Positions 24,141 to 31,789 of a stretch of 39,441 nt of DNA are shown here, one piece after another. The DNA is from JBAXAB01 sp043718245 (GTDB lineage Bacteria; Patescibacteriota; Minisyncoccia; Phycocordibacterales; CAIZLB01). A model generated the notes under the pieces. That model was given only the letters and a program-made list of their open reading frames with translations, was not told where the DNA came from and made no database searches. Both the position numbers and the translations under genes were made by a program. Within the stretch, counting starts at the first letter, position 1; every line of letters begins with the position of its first letter. The stretch spans positions 1 through 39,441 of the forward strand of contig JAYSWB010000042.1 in NCBI GenBank assembly GCA_043718245.1. Reading direction: 5' to 3'.

Positions 24141-26379
24141 GGTTTAAAAATTCATTAAATTCATCGAAGTCTCCTTGTGAAAACGGGGGAGCGATGGGAG
24201 CGGTGTTTTCTCCCTTATTATGGCCTTTTCTATATATAATGATTTTACGTTTTTGACCACCAACTCTCTCGATGATGATTCCATACTCCTCTAAGTTGGT
24301 TTTAAGGATATTAATTTGGTAGCTGAGGGCCTGCGGTGTTTTTGGGAGTTCTATGCGTCTATTATCGTCAAATTTGAGTTCCATCATCTTTAGCAATTCT
24401 GAAGCACTGCCCTCCCAATAAGATTTTTCTTCTATTAGGTCTATTACAAACGTAGCAATGAAATTTTGGCTAACGATTTCTTCATTTTGGAGTTCAATAT
24501 TTCGGAAGTAACTTTCTATGAATCTGTCCCCACCGTATCCAAGTGCATCGGCAATAGCATGTCCCCAAAGGGCGAAATCAGCCATACGGGGTGTTTCTGC
24601 TAGCTTAACAGAGAAACGTAGCCTAAGAGCGCCAACTACGGCATCCATTATTGCCCCAAGCAATCCAGGAAGGTCAGCATCGAATGCTTTCATAAGTTCC
24701 TGCTCATTCTTGCGTTCAGTTTTCGATACTCTTTCAAGCTCAATCAATAGGCTTCTCTCTAGTAAATCTGGTTTAATTGCCATTAAGTTAACTCCATTTA
24801 CACTAATACACCTCTTAAAGGTATAGATAATATCGCTGTCATCGCTGTATAGCTCTCGTTTGGAGAAACCGCTTCCTGTGACAGCACGGCACAAAATATC
24901 TGATAAGTTTGATGAAATACCTGATATGTTATCGAACATAAGACCCCAGTGATGTGAAAGTTTTTGGACTAATTCCTTTTGGTCTTTTGGAATTTCAAAC
25001 GTTTCAATTTTAGAGGGGTCAATTATTTTTTTGGTAACCCTAGAAGCTGTTGATTTTGCAGACCCTTGCGGACCGTAAATATAAAGAATCGGGTGGGGGA
25101 AGTCTGGGATGAAGCATGATATGAGCCAAACCAAAAATAATATTTTGTGGTCTTCATTTTTAACGTTCACATATTTGAAAATATTCCAGATGTTTCCACC
25201 ATTTTGTGGTTTCACCTGCGAAGTTTGGTGGGTCTGCCTGCGAAAAAGAATTGGCACTTCTTTCACGATACTCCACCCATTTTGCGTAATGTGTACGGCT
25301 TCCCATTCATCATTACTTAGACAATAAAATATATCCCCATCCTTAAAGGCGGTTCTATTAGATAAGTTAAATTTTTTACCATCAAAAGTAGCGAAGCCTT
25401 GGAGGGTGGTAAGTGCATTGTTAATTGCATCGGCATTAGGAGATTTTTGGTATAAATTCCAAAATTCGTGCGCAAGCCACCATTTAGTCCTTTTGTCCTT
25501 ACAGGACCAATATTCTTTATGATTTTGAATAGGAAAGCAAATAAATGGTTCATCAAGCTCGCTATGAAAAAGTGTGACTTCTGGATTTTCTTTCACTAAA
25601 TTGACAAGTTTGTCTGCTTGGGTAGTCACTTTCTTTTCAGAAGATTCTTCCATATGGTAGCTTTTAATACTTTCCCAAATCGTTCCCAACTCAATATCTT
25701 CAAGAGGGGGTATATTTTTACTGTTCCAAATCTGGAATTGTTGCAATCCAATTGTGTCCCACAGTTTTGAATTACATGAGGATAATATTTTTCCAGCCAT
25801 TGATGCCGCCGTTTCGTTCCTAGAACCTTCACTGGTACCATTTGAGCCAGCTAGCCACTTCTTATCTTTTTTATCTGGTCCTTTAAGGAGCCATTCTGGG
25901 GCATCTGCGATACCATCTTCAAAAGGAGATATCCATTCATATTTTCCACCTGTGCTGTTGATTGAGGGAGGAAGCACTATACACCCACCATCACCACGGA
26001 TATCAACACCCAAACCCGATATCGCAGTCCTTGTTTCTACATTAGTACCTGGGTGCTTAAAGTAAAAGTGCTCTCCATCATTCCCTGATTTAGCATTTGC
26101 CGTTTTAGGAATATCGAATTCTGATGACTTTCTCCCATGTTTCTTATCTAAGTCTAAAGCAATTATTCCAGAGAGCTTACCTGTTACAAGGGTGGGATTT
26201 GCATCGGGCCATTTTGTCCACCACATTATTATTTGTTCAGCATCAGCGGACTTAGATTGAAACTGCTTCCACTCTACAAGTGGTATTTTTTCAGGTGAGG
26301 TTGGAATAATACTCAAACCCATCGCTTGGTATCTAAGGGCGGCCGAAAGTTTTTCATTTTGTATTGCGTTCTGATTCAT
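24121..26379 (-). CDS. Primase-polymerase/helicase replication protein of a mobile element
   Basis: The 752-residue protein has an N-terminal AEP Prim-Pol domain: catalytic DLD at 76-78 (IIALDLDKKHG), the HFYFKHPG segment (about 104-111) and GVDIRGDGGCIVLPPS (about 124-139), as in bifunctional primase/polymerase proteins. A middle linker leads to an ATPase with Walker A GPQGSAKST (436-444) and Walker B-like LMFDN. Such proteins start replication of plasmids, phages and satellites. Here it should let the excised element copy itself. It is linked with the small proteins upstream (4-base gap) and the 166-residue gene downstream (overlap). Confidence 0.88.
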   Translation of the reverse strand: MNQNAIQNEKLSAALRYQAMGLSIIPTSPEKIPLVEWKQFQSKSADAEQIIMWWTKWPDANPTLVTGKLSGIIALDLDKKHGRKSSEFDIPKTANAKSGNDGEHFYFKHPGTNVETRTAISGLGVDIRGDGGCIVLPPSINSTGGKYEWISPFEDGIADAPEWLLKGPDKKDKKWLAGSNGTSEGSRNETAASMAGKILSSCNSKLWDTIGLQQFQIWNSKNIPPLEDIELGTIWESIKSYHMEESSEKKVTTQADKLVNLVKENPEVTLFHSELDEPFICFPIQNHKEYWSCKDKRTKWWLAHEFWNLYQKSPNADAINNALTTLQGFATFDGKKFNLSNRTAFKDGDIFYCLSNDEWEAVHITQNGWSIVKEVPILFRRQTHQTSQVKPQNGGNIWNIFKYVNVKNEDHKILFLVWLISCFIPDFPHPILYIYGPQGSAKSTASRVTKKIIDPSKIETFEIPKDQKELVQKLSHHWGLMFDNISGISSNLSDILCRAVTGSGFSKRELYSDDSDIIYTFKRCISVNGVNLMAIKPDLLERSLLIELERVSKTERKNEQELMKAFDADLPGLLGAIMDAVVGALRLRFSVKLAETPRMADFALWGHAIADALGYGGDRFIESYFRNIELQNEEIVSQNFIATFVIDLIEEKSYWEGSASELLKMMELKFDDNRRIELPKTPQALSYQINILKTNLEEYGIIIERVGGQKRKIIIYRKGHNKGENTAPIAPPFSQGDFDEFNEFLNHENKSK

Positions 26380-26383
26380 GGAG

Positions 26384-26683
26384 TTACAAATTATTTTCCG
26401 AACCGTCTAATACTGCTGGAAATAGTGTGCACATGATTCCATTTGCACTTAATTTTGATACAGCATCTAGATAGAGCTTTTTGTGTTCATACGCTTCTAA
26501 AACTAACTCAACTATTTCAGGTGTATATATTCTCTCTAAAGCAGTTCTTGTTTTACTCTGGTCCAATTTATCTCCACATTCGTGACAGCGGACCTGGAGG
26601 TCCCATGAATGAATTACTCCTGAAACAGTTATTGGACTTTCGTGATGTTCGCAGAAGGTTGCGGTGTGATTACATTTTGACAT
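26384..26683 (-). CDS. Small putative zinc-binding protein
   Basis: The 99-residue protein has metal-ligand-like residues at the N-terminus (CNHTATFCEHHE) and CHEC near residue 34, then a helical tail. This could be one zinc site formed by the two halves. It lies 4 bases before the primase-polymerase gene in transcription order and overlaps the preceding 66-residue ORF by 55 bases. The family is not recognised; a role in replication control of the element is only suggested by its position. Confidence 0.55.
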   Translation of the reverse strand: MSKCNHTATFCEHHESPITVSGVIHSWDLQVRCHECGDKLDQSKTRTALERIYTPEIVELVLEAYEHKKLYLDAVSKLSANGIMCTLFPAVLDGSENNL

Positions 26684-26829
26684 ATTTTTTTATTATTAAT
26701 TTCTGATAAAGCTTCAATAAGCTTAACTAACGAAGTAGCAATATTAGAGGCCTCTTCTTTAGAGTACTCATAGCCGAACTCCTCAAGAAGGATAGTTTTT
26801 AAGTCTAAAATTGTTGCTTCTGATAACAT
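26629..26829 (-). CDS. Small helical protein, first gene of the element's replication operon
   Basis: The 66-residue acidic, helical protein (LDLKTILLEEFGYEYSKEEA...) has no recognised family. Its ATG lies three bases after a very long hairpin in the leader, so its translation is likely to be controlled. The 55-base overlap with the next gene is long but in a different frame. Confidence 0.5.
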   Translation of the reverse strand: MLSEATILDLKTILLEEFGYEYSKEEASNIATSLVKLIEALSEINNKKICQNVITPQPSANITKVQ

Positions 26830-26830
26830 A

Positions 26831-26887
26831 AATCCGCCCTTTCTATGATGGACCTGAACGCTAGGTCCACCAAAGAAAAGGCGGGTT
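26831..26887 (-). promoter_or_regulatory. 57-nt leader hairpin upstream of the replication operon
   Basis: The arms 26831-26855 and 26863-26887 pair almost throughout (two mismatches, two wobbles) around a 7-base loop, AGCGTTC on the minus strand. The loop is complementary to GAACGC just upstream in the same leader, so a pseudoknot or alternative fold is possible. The hairpin ends three bases before the ATG at 26829. It is not followed by a T run in the direction of transcription. Confidence 0.75.
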
Positions 26888-26923
26888 GGCGTTCAATTTT
26901 TACCAAAATAAAGGCGTAGTGCG

Positions 26924-26932
26924 ATTGTAGCA
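26924..26932 (-). promoter_or_regulatory. Extended -10 promoter (TGCTACAAT) of the replication operon
   Basis: The same 9 bases occur upstream of enolase. Transcription would start near 26917 and give a leader of about 87 nt that contains the 57-nt hairpin. Confidence 0.55.
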
Positions 26933-26987
26933 AGCCAATAAATCTAGTCGTTGTAATCAGGCTATATCCGATTATGTCTTTCTATTT

Positions 26988-27812
26988 CTACCGAATTTTC
27001 CTTAATTTCGTGAGCTCTTTTTCCAATTCATCGTAATCAATCTTGATGTTTTTTAACTCGGATTCTGGTATGTCATTCCTGAATTCAATTGCACTAGACG
27101 ATACATTAGGGAAGAATAATTTACGTAACTCACCAACAAATTTAAGGTCGCCGAGAATCTGGTGAAATGTTTTCTCGATTATATTTTTAGTCGTGGCCCT
27201 GTATTGTTCTTTTGTTATCTTTTGTCTTGGTGTCTTAAAAATGAATCCGAAGAAATTGTCGTTCTCACTATTAAAATCAGGTTTAGTTAAAAGGTATTTA
27301 TTATTAAGTATTATATTTCTATCATCGTATGTTATCCAGTATTTTATGTTTTCTGCACCCATATCCTCGTTCCCATTTTTGTCCACGCTTTCTTCTTTCA
27401 ATGTAAAGGCTTCACTTTTAATTTTCTCAGATATTTTTTTAAAATTAAGTGGGAGCAATAATTCAGTAAAGGGTGCTTCCTCACCCGTGTATTCTTTTTC
27501 TAGCTCAATAACGGCCAGGGAAAGGTTTGTATAATCAAAAACTTTTTTAATTTGTATCTCTGGATTCTTTCTCGCTAAATATCGGAGTGTCATATCAAAA
27601 TCCTCAAAATGTATGCCAATATCCTCAACGTCTCGGAGCATGATAAGGATTCTCAATCCGTCTTTAGTTTTGAAATCAGGTCGAATGCTAGGAGTAATTT
27701 CAAATTTGCGCTCAAGCAAGTTGATAATCTTTAAAATATCTCTACCGAGTGCGTCAGTCGGGGCGTTCATAATTAAAATCCTACTCTCTTTTTGGGGTAA
27801 TAACAATGCCAC
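26988..27812 (-). CDS. Hypothetical protein cotranscribed with xre
   Basis: The protein has 274 residues from a GTG at 27812; an ATG at 27770 (MNAPTDALGRDI) is an alternative and may be the true start. It is mixed alpha/beta and ends in a charged helix (YDELEKELTKLRKIR). I do not recognise the family. The C-terminal part (TKEQYRATTKNIIEKTF...) could be a winged helix, but this is weak. It follows xre by about 20 bases on the same strand, so the two likely share a transcript, as in phage-like regulator-effector pairs. Confidence 0.6.
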   Translation of the reverse strand: MALLLPQKESRILIMNAPTDALGRDILKIINLLERKFEITPSIRPDFKTKDGLRILIMLRDVEDIGIHFEDFDMTLRYLARKNPEIQIKKVFDYTNLSLAVIELEKEYTGEEAPFTELLLPLNFKKISEKIKSEAFTLKEESVDKNGNEDMGAENIKYWITYDDRNIILNNKYLLTKPDFNSENDNFFGFIFKTPRQKITKEQYRATTKNIIEKTFHQILGDLKFVGELRKLFFPNVSSSAIEFRNDIPESELKNIKIDYDELEKELTKLRKIR

Positions 27813-27831
27813 TTAACTTGTAAAAATTACC

Positions 27832-28044
27832 CTAAGAGCGTAACAATTCCCAGGGCTCCATGTTCATTGCCCTTGCGATATCTTCAAGAGTTGTAATGGT
27901 TACATTCCTTTCGCCCCTTTCTAGCATAACGATAAAATTTCGGCTTAATCGAGCCTTCTCAGCTAGGGCCTCTTGAGAAAGGTTACGTTTCAGTCTCTCT
28001 ACCCGCAATTTTGCGGAAAACTTCTTTAAGATTTGGTTGGTCAT
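27832..28044 (-). CDS. Xre-family HTH repressor of the element
   Basis: From the ATG at 28044 the protein has 70 residues and is almost entirely an HTH_3 domain: KLRVERLKRNLSQEALAEKARLSRNFIVMLERGERN, then TITTLEDIARAMN. Small Xre proteins of this kind are dimeric repressors of phages and mobile elements. A longer frame reaches a TTG at 28074 but would run through the promoter region, so I reject it. The palindromes at 28047-28101 are its probable operators, and a matching site lies at the recombinase promoter. Confidence 0.9.
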   Translation of the reverse strand: MTNQILKKFSAKLRVERLKRNLSQEALAEKARLSRNFIVMLERGERNVTITTLEDIARAMNMEPWELLRS

Positions 28045-28046
28045 AA

Positions 28047-28063
28047 CTACACTAAAAGTGTAG
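28047..28063. promoter_or_regulatory. Inverted repeat in the xre leader/operator region
   Basis: CTACACT and AGTGTAG form perfect 7-bp arms around AAA, three bases upstream of the xre start. The sequence differs from the neighbouring AACTATAGTT palindromes, so it may bind another protein or contain the xre -10 box (TACACT on the minus strand). Confidence 0.5.
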
Positions 28064-28067
28064 AGGT

Positions 28068-28101
28068 TTGACAACTATAGTTCTACCAACTATAGTTGGT
28101 A
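28068..28101 (+). promoter_or_regulatory. Divergent promoter with two palindromic operators
   Basis: TTGACA (28068-28073), 17-base spacer and TATAGT (28091-28096) form a near-consensus plus-strand promoter. One palindrome AACTATAGTT (28073-28082) fills the spacer; a second, perfect 18-bp palindrome TACCAACTATAGTTGGTA (28084-28101), covers the -10. Their centres are 15 bp apart. This is the layout of a repressor-controlled promoter facing away from xre. Confidence 0.85.
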
Positions 28102-28133
28102 TGTTACACACAGGAATAAGGCTTGGTGCTGTT

Positions 28134-28250
28134 ATGAAAAATCTGAATAAAAACATCGGTGAAATAGCATACGGAATAGGGAGGTTAGTTATTATTTTGT
28201 TTGTTGTGCTGATTTTTCTTATGGGTTTTGGCAGGCTACTTGGTTACTAA
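28134..28250 (+). CDS. Small membrane protein, 38 residues
   Basis: The ORF begins MKNLNKNIGEIAYGIG and contains one strong transmembrane helix (LVIILFVVLIFLMGFG). It is the first ORF after the operator-controlled promoter, with a leader of about 30 nt holding a weak AGGAATAAGG purine stretch. Longer in-frame starts at 28068 and 28101 lie in the promoter. Single-span peptides in this position can be holin-, toxin- or assembly-like; no specific call is possible. Confidence 0.5.
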   Translation: MKNLNKNIGEIAYGIGRLVIILFVVLIFLMGFGRLLGY

Positions 28251-28260
28251 TAAAATCTCC

Positions 28261-29094
28261 ATGTTTAATTTAATGAAAGAATCTAACAATAGAGGATTCA
28301 TACAAATACCGATTTTAATAAGCATTATTCTAGGAGTGGTTGTGATAGGAGGTGCAAGTTATATTGGAATTAATAAATATCAGACTTCAAAAAAAGAAGA
28401 TGCCGATAAGGTGGCTCAAATCGACATACTCTCTAAAAAAATTGAAGTTTTAGAAAACCAACAAGCTACAACTACGAATAATCAAAAAACAAACACTGAT
28501 GAATCAGGCATAACTAAGGTCGTTGAAAGAATAATTGAGAGGCCAGTTGTCATTCAACAAAAAAGTGAAAGTACACCAGTTGTTCCTCATGTACAGGTTC
28601 AAGTTGTTGCCTCTACAACTGTAGATACTAAAAAAGCCGAAAAGGTGGCATTTGATATCTTTTGGCAAAACTCGCAAAAGGCGCTTAATGAATTTAATTC
28701 TGCAACAAAATATTTAACAGACGCACTAAATGGTCTCAATAAGTCATCGTATTCTACATCTATAGCCTATGCACAAAATGCGATTGATTCATGCAACTCT
28801 GGATACCAGGTGAATTTAAATAACAATGTCCCAACACTACCGTTTAGTGCAGATTTGACCAAAGCTAATCAAATAATCTCTACCCTCGGTGCAAAATGTA
28901 AGCAGATGGCACAGGCATATCAAGAATCATTTAAAAATTATGCTGACGTACAGGCGGACCCGTACAAGCCTTTTACTGCAGTAGACCTTGCTACAAAAGG
29001 AAGCAATTTTATGAACGAGTTTTATGATATTTGGAAAAACCAACTCGGTCCAGCGAGTGACAAGGTCGTAAAGAGTGCCGAAGGTTATTTTTAA
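28261..29094 (+). CDS. Membrane-anchored protein with pilin-like N-terminus
   Basis: From the ATG at 28261 the protein has 277 residues: a short polar N-terminus, the segment NRGFIQIPILISIILGVVVI with the GFIQIP pattern I associate with CPR membrane/pilin-like proteins, a coiled-coil stretch with Thr/Asn linkers (about 45-110), and a helical C-terminal domain (about 125-277) with two Cys. It is probably exposed outside the membrane. It is the second gene of the operator-controlled plus-strand operon. The function is unknown; a structural or surface role for the element, or host modification, is possible. Confidence 0.65.
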   Translation: MFNLMKESNNRGFIQIPILISIILGVVVIGGASYIGINKYQTSKKEDADKVAQIDILSKKIEVLENQQATTTNNQKTNTDESGITKVVERIIERPVVIQQKSESTPVVPHVQVQVVASTTVDTKKAEKVAFDIFWQNSQKALNEFNSATKYLTDALNGLNKSSYSTSIAYAQNAIDSCNSGYQVNLNNNVPTLPFSADLTKANQIISTLGAKCKQMAQAYQESFKNYADVQADPYKPFTAVDLATKGSNFMNEFYDIWKNQLGPASDKVVKSAEGYF

Positions 29095-29122
29095 TCATTA
29101 TTAAAATTCTAAATATCAAAAT

Positions 29123-29338
29123 ATGCCAACATTTAAAATAATTATTGCAGTAATCATCTTTAGTTTCCTAAGCTATACGGTTCTACCTACGATAGCTAAA
29201 AAACTTAGACTTAAAGATAGTGAAAGGTTAAAAAGCACACTACCAATCACAGCAAATGCAAAAGCTGGTTTGGTCATTCTTGCAGTTATTATTATATTTT
29301 TTGTGATTGTTGGTATCACTCAGTCTACAGGTATTTGA
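29123..29338 (+). CDS. Small protein with two membrane segments
   Basis: The 71-residue protein has hydrophobic helices at about residues 5-24 and 48-66 joined by a basic loop (KKLRLKDSERLK). The family is not recognised. It follows the previous membrane protein by 28 bases and is probably in the same operon. It is the last gene I assign to the mobile element with some confidence. Confidence 0.55.
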   Translation: MPTFKIIIAVIIFSFLSYTVLPTIAKKLRLKDSERLKSTLPITANAKAGLVILAVIIIFFVIVGITQSTGI

Positions 29339-29504
29339 TTAGAGATTTGTGTTTACCTGTGACATAATTCACCCAAATCAGTATGCTCAGGTCAAACCGA
29401 TTTTATAACTAATGAGGAGTTCAGAAACGGTACTTTACATTTCTCCAGATTCATGATTAAATGATGAAGGATTCCCAATTCACAACCAACCCAAAAACCT
29501 ACTC

Positions 29505-30050
29505 ATGAACATTCCAGAAGAAGTCGTAAAAACCCTCCTCGCAAAGCGTCAAATCATCGTCCAAGGCAAAATTGAAGCTGAAATACAAGAAAGGGTCTGT
29601 AGCTTGATTGTCTATCTCAACGCCCTAGATGACACTCCAATCACAATCTTCATTGATAGTTGTGGTGGATTAATGAGGTGCGGTATGTATCTCTTTGACG
29701 CAGTCTCAACCTCAAAAGCCCCAGTGATTGGCATCTCAACTGGCGTTACTGCTTCAGCCGCTTTCAGTCTCCTCCTCGCATGCCATAAGCGTCTGGCACA
29801 CCCCCATGCTCGCTTGATGTTCCACGCTCCTGAAGTGAAATTGAGGATTGATAAGGACATCAAGGAAGAGCTTGAAGGACTCAAGAAAATCTACGAGGAG
29901 CAACTTAAGGTCCTTTCGAAGCGGAGTGGCCAACCTATACATAAACTGAGGGAATGGGCTCGGAAGGAAAAATACTTTGACGCTGATGAGGCCAAGCGGG
30001 TCGGCTATGTCGACGACCTGGTCATGCCAACCAGTCCTGTCAGTATTTAA
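29505..30050 (+). CDS. ClpP-family serine protease-like protein
   Basis: The 181-residue protein has the ClpP fold signature: TIFIDSCGGLMRCGMYLFDA, the nucleophile region GVTASAAFSL (Ser84) and ARLMFHAPE (His107). By alignment with the FLSAPEA segment of ClpP, the third catalytic position appears to be Glu155 rather than Asp, a change also seen in phage-type ClpP-like proteins. It is shorter and more divergent than housekeeping ClpP and probably not the main ClpXP subunit. Codon use is more G+C-rich than in the preceding genes. A terminator follows. Confidence 0.85.
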   Translation: MNIPEEVVKTLLAKRQIIVQGKIEAEIQERVCSLIVYLNALDDTPITIFIDSCGGLMRCGMYLFDAVSTSKAPVIGISTGVTASAAFSLLLACHKRLAHPHARLMFHAPEVKLRIDKDIKEELEGLKKIYEEQLKVLSKRSGQPIHKLREWARKEKYFDADEAKRVGYVDDLVMPTSPVSI

Positions 30051-30063
30051 GCAACCCAAACTC

Positions 30064-30103
30064 AAACACCCGTCCACTGTGAAAGCAGAAGGCGGGTGTT
30101 TTC
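30064..30103 (+). terminator. Intrinsic terminator after the ClpP-like gene
   Basis: AAACACCCG (30064-30072) pairs with CGGGTGTTT (30093-30101) around a 20-base loop and the stem runs into Ts. It is placed 13 bases after the stop codon. Confidence 0.75.
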
Positions 30104-30152
30104 AAATAAAGATACGAACAGAAATTTAGCTAAATTCTGCTATACTAGGATT

Positions 30153-30242
30153 ATGAAATCGCAAATTCTAAATTACTTCAAAAAAATCATTAATGCATGG
30201 ATTGCACTGAAAGCTAGAATCTTCGAGGAATCGGTGGCTTAA
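30153..30242 (+). CDS. Possible 29-residue peptide gene
   Basis: An ORF starting MKSQILNYFKKIINAWIALK is preceded by the extended -10 TGCTATACT ending seven bases before the ATG, the same geometry as the leaderless genes here. The peptide is basic and amphipathic. It may be a real small protein or a leader peptide for the phosphoribosyltransferase gene that begins 18 bases after its stop. Confidence 0.4.
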   Translation: MKSQILNYFKKIINAWIALKARIFEESVA

Positions 30243-30260
30243 TTATGTTCACTAATTAAA

Positions 30261-30752
30261 ATGATTGACTACACAAAATACATCTCAGGGAAAAAAGAAT
30301 TAATTGATATGACCAAGTTATTACTTGACCCTGTTATTTTTAATTCGCTTATTGATGACATGTGCAAGCCTTTTACTAATAAAAAAATTGACAAAGTTGC
30401 GGCGATTGATGCTATGGGTTTTGTATTTGGTGCAAGAATTGCTGATAAATTAGGTGTAGGATTAGTGCTCATACGAAAAGGAGGAAAAATTGGAATAGAA
30501 ACTAAATCAATTTCTTTCACGGATTACTCAAAAACAGAGAAATCGCTTAGCATGGCAACAATAGCTTTAAAAGGAGGAGAAAGAATCTTGATGGTAGATG
30601 AGTGGTCGGAAACTGGAAGCCAGCTGAAAACCGCAATAAAGCTTATTGAATTATCCAATGGAAAGGTAATTGGAATCAGTTGTATTAATCTTGACGATGA
30701 GGTTAAAAAAGACCCCATTTTGTCTAAATACGTGATTCATTCAGTTATGTAA
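30261..30752 (+). CDS. Phosphoribosyltransferase, type I (adenine PRTase-like)
   Basis: The 163-residue protein has the PRPP-binding signature ILMVDEWSETGSQL (two acidic residues followed by a T-G loop) and the upstream FVFGARIADKLGVGLVLIRK segment, as in adenine phosphoribosyltransferases. It would transfer phosphoribosyl from PRPP to a nucleobase for purine salvage, a plausible need for a cell with reduced biosynthesis. The variant loop (EWSETGS instead of DDVLTTGG) makes the exact substrate uncertain. Confidence 0.8.
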   Translation: MIDYTKYISGKKELIDMTKLLLDPVIFNSLIDDMCKPFTNKKIDKVAAIDAMGFVFGARIADKLGVGLVLIRKGGKIGIETKSISFTDYSKTEKSLSMATIALKGGERILMVDEWSETGSQLKTAIKLIELSNGKVIGISCINLDDEVKKDPILSKYVIHSVM

Positions 30753-30769
30753 TTTGGTATAATATGTCT

Positions 30770-31288
30770 ATGGAAAAACCCACATCGCAGGAGGCGTTGA
30801 AAATTGAAATAGAGAAAATAGTAGAAGAGGTAAAAGCGAGGGCGATGAGTTTGAAAGATGCAAAGAAAGCAACTAAAACTTTTGATAAATGGTATTACAG
30901 CGATAACAGAAGTCATGATGAGGAGCTTGAAGCTATTCAAGACGCTATTATGAATAGCTCCATCACCGTCCAGACTTTAGCAGAATATAGAATGGTTCTT
31001 GAAAATATGACTAATCCAGCCGAAGCGGAAGAAATACTTGCCCATGAAAATGCTCATGCGAACATAGCTCAATCTTTGGGCGCAGATTTTATAGGATACT
31101 CATTATTAATTTGTAAAGATGGCGATGAATTTGTATTTCGTGGCGGGGCACCGTATAGGCTTCCTAAAGAGTGGTCGGCTGAAAAGAAAAAAGCTGCCCA
31201 CATTCGGATTTATAATGCACCAGAAGAATACGGAGAGGAGCTGTCTCCTACAGATGAAAAAGTTGTCGACGGATTAAGAAATAGTTAG
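30770..31288 (+). CDS. HExxH-motif protein, possible metallopeptidase
   Basis: From the ATG at 30770 the protein has 172 residues. It contains HENAH (92-96) in a helix (EEILAHENAHANIAQSLGA), the zinc-binding HExxH pattern, but no obvious third ligand or known family signature, so peptidase activity is unproven. TATAAT at 30758-30763 puts the transcript start at 30770, so I prefer this ATG over the one at 30764. No signal peptide is visible. Confidence 0.65.
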   Translation: MEKPTSQEALKIEIEKIVEEVKARAMSLKDAKKATKTFDKWYYSDNRSHDEELEAIQDAIMNSSITVQTLAEYRMVLENMTNPAEAEEILAHENAHANIAQSLGADFIGYSLLICKDGDEFVFRGGAPYRLPKEWSAEKKKAAHIRIYNAPEEYGEELSPTDEKVVDGLRNS

Positions 31289-31789
31289 TTCAGTATTTTT
31301 AAAAAATATTTTATCTATTTGGATTTAGTATTATCAAAAATTTCAAAAAAATATATTTCCGTATACATTTTGAAAATCGTATACATTTGTATGTTGTGAC
31401 CTAAACGGACTTGTTCCACCCCGACGGCCTCTATTTTGGGGCTAAGCCCCCTAGGGGTAGGGGTTCTAGAGTAAGTGTCGCTATATTGAGTCGTGTAGGC
31501 TTGAGAGGTTCAATAGAGAATTACCCAACTAGACTATCTCTACGGCTATGTTAGATTAATGAAGTAATTCAAGGGCATTCTGAAGGGTTAGTTCTGGAAA
31601 TGTAACAAGTTCCACCCATGTCGGAGTTCGTAAATCGTTCAGTGCCCCAGCCCATTTGTAGAGGTAGGATTTTCAACAAGTTTCGACACTAAGCAGAAGT
31701 AGAGCATTAAAAAGCATCTTAACTTCTTCATATGAGCAACTAGTGATATACTGCGGACCTTACGAAATAAATTAATTTACATTCAATAC
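31289..31789. other. 500-bp intergenic region without a convincing gene
   Basis: I see no ORF here that looks coding on either strand. It holds an A+T-rich part, two direct copies of CGTATACATTT (31360-31370 and 31378-31388, 18 bp apart), a GGGGCT/AGCCCC hairpin near 31437, and a -10-like TGATATACT near 31752 that may serve the next gene. It could be a decayed gene or an element boundary. Confidence 0.5.

Noticed and set aside
28068..28133. Upstream starts (TTG 28068, ATG 28101) for the small membrane protein, and TTG 28074 for Xre
   Set aside because: They fall within the TTGACA/TATAGT promoter and its operators; the starts at 28134 and 28044 leave the promoter intact.
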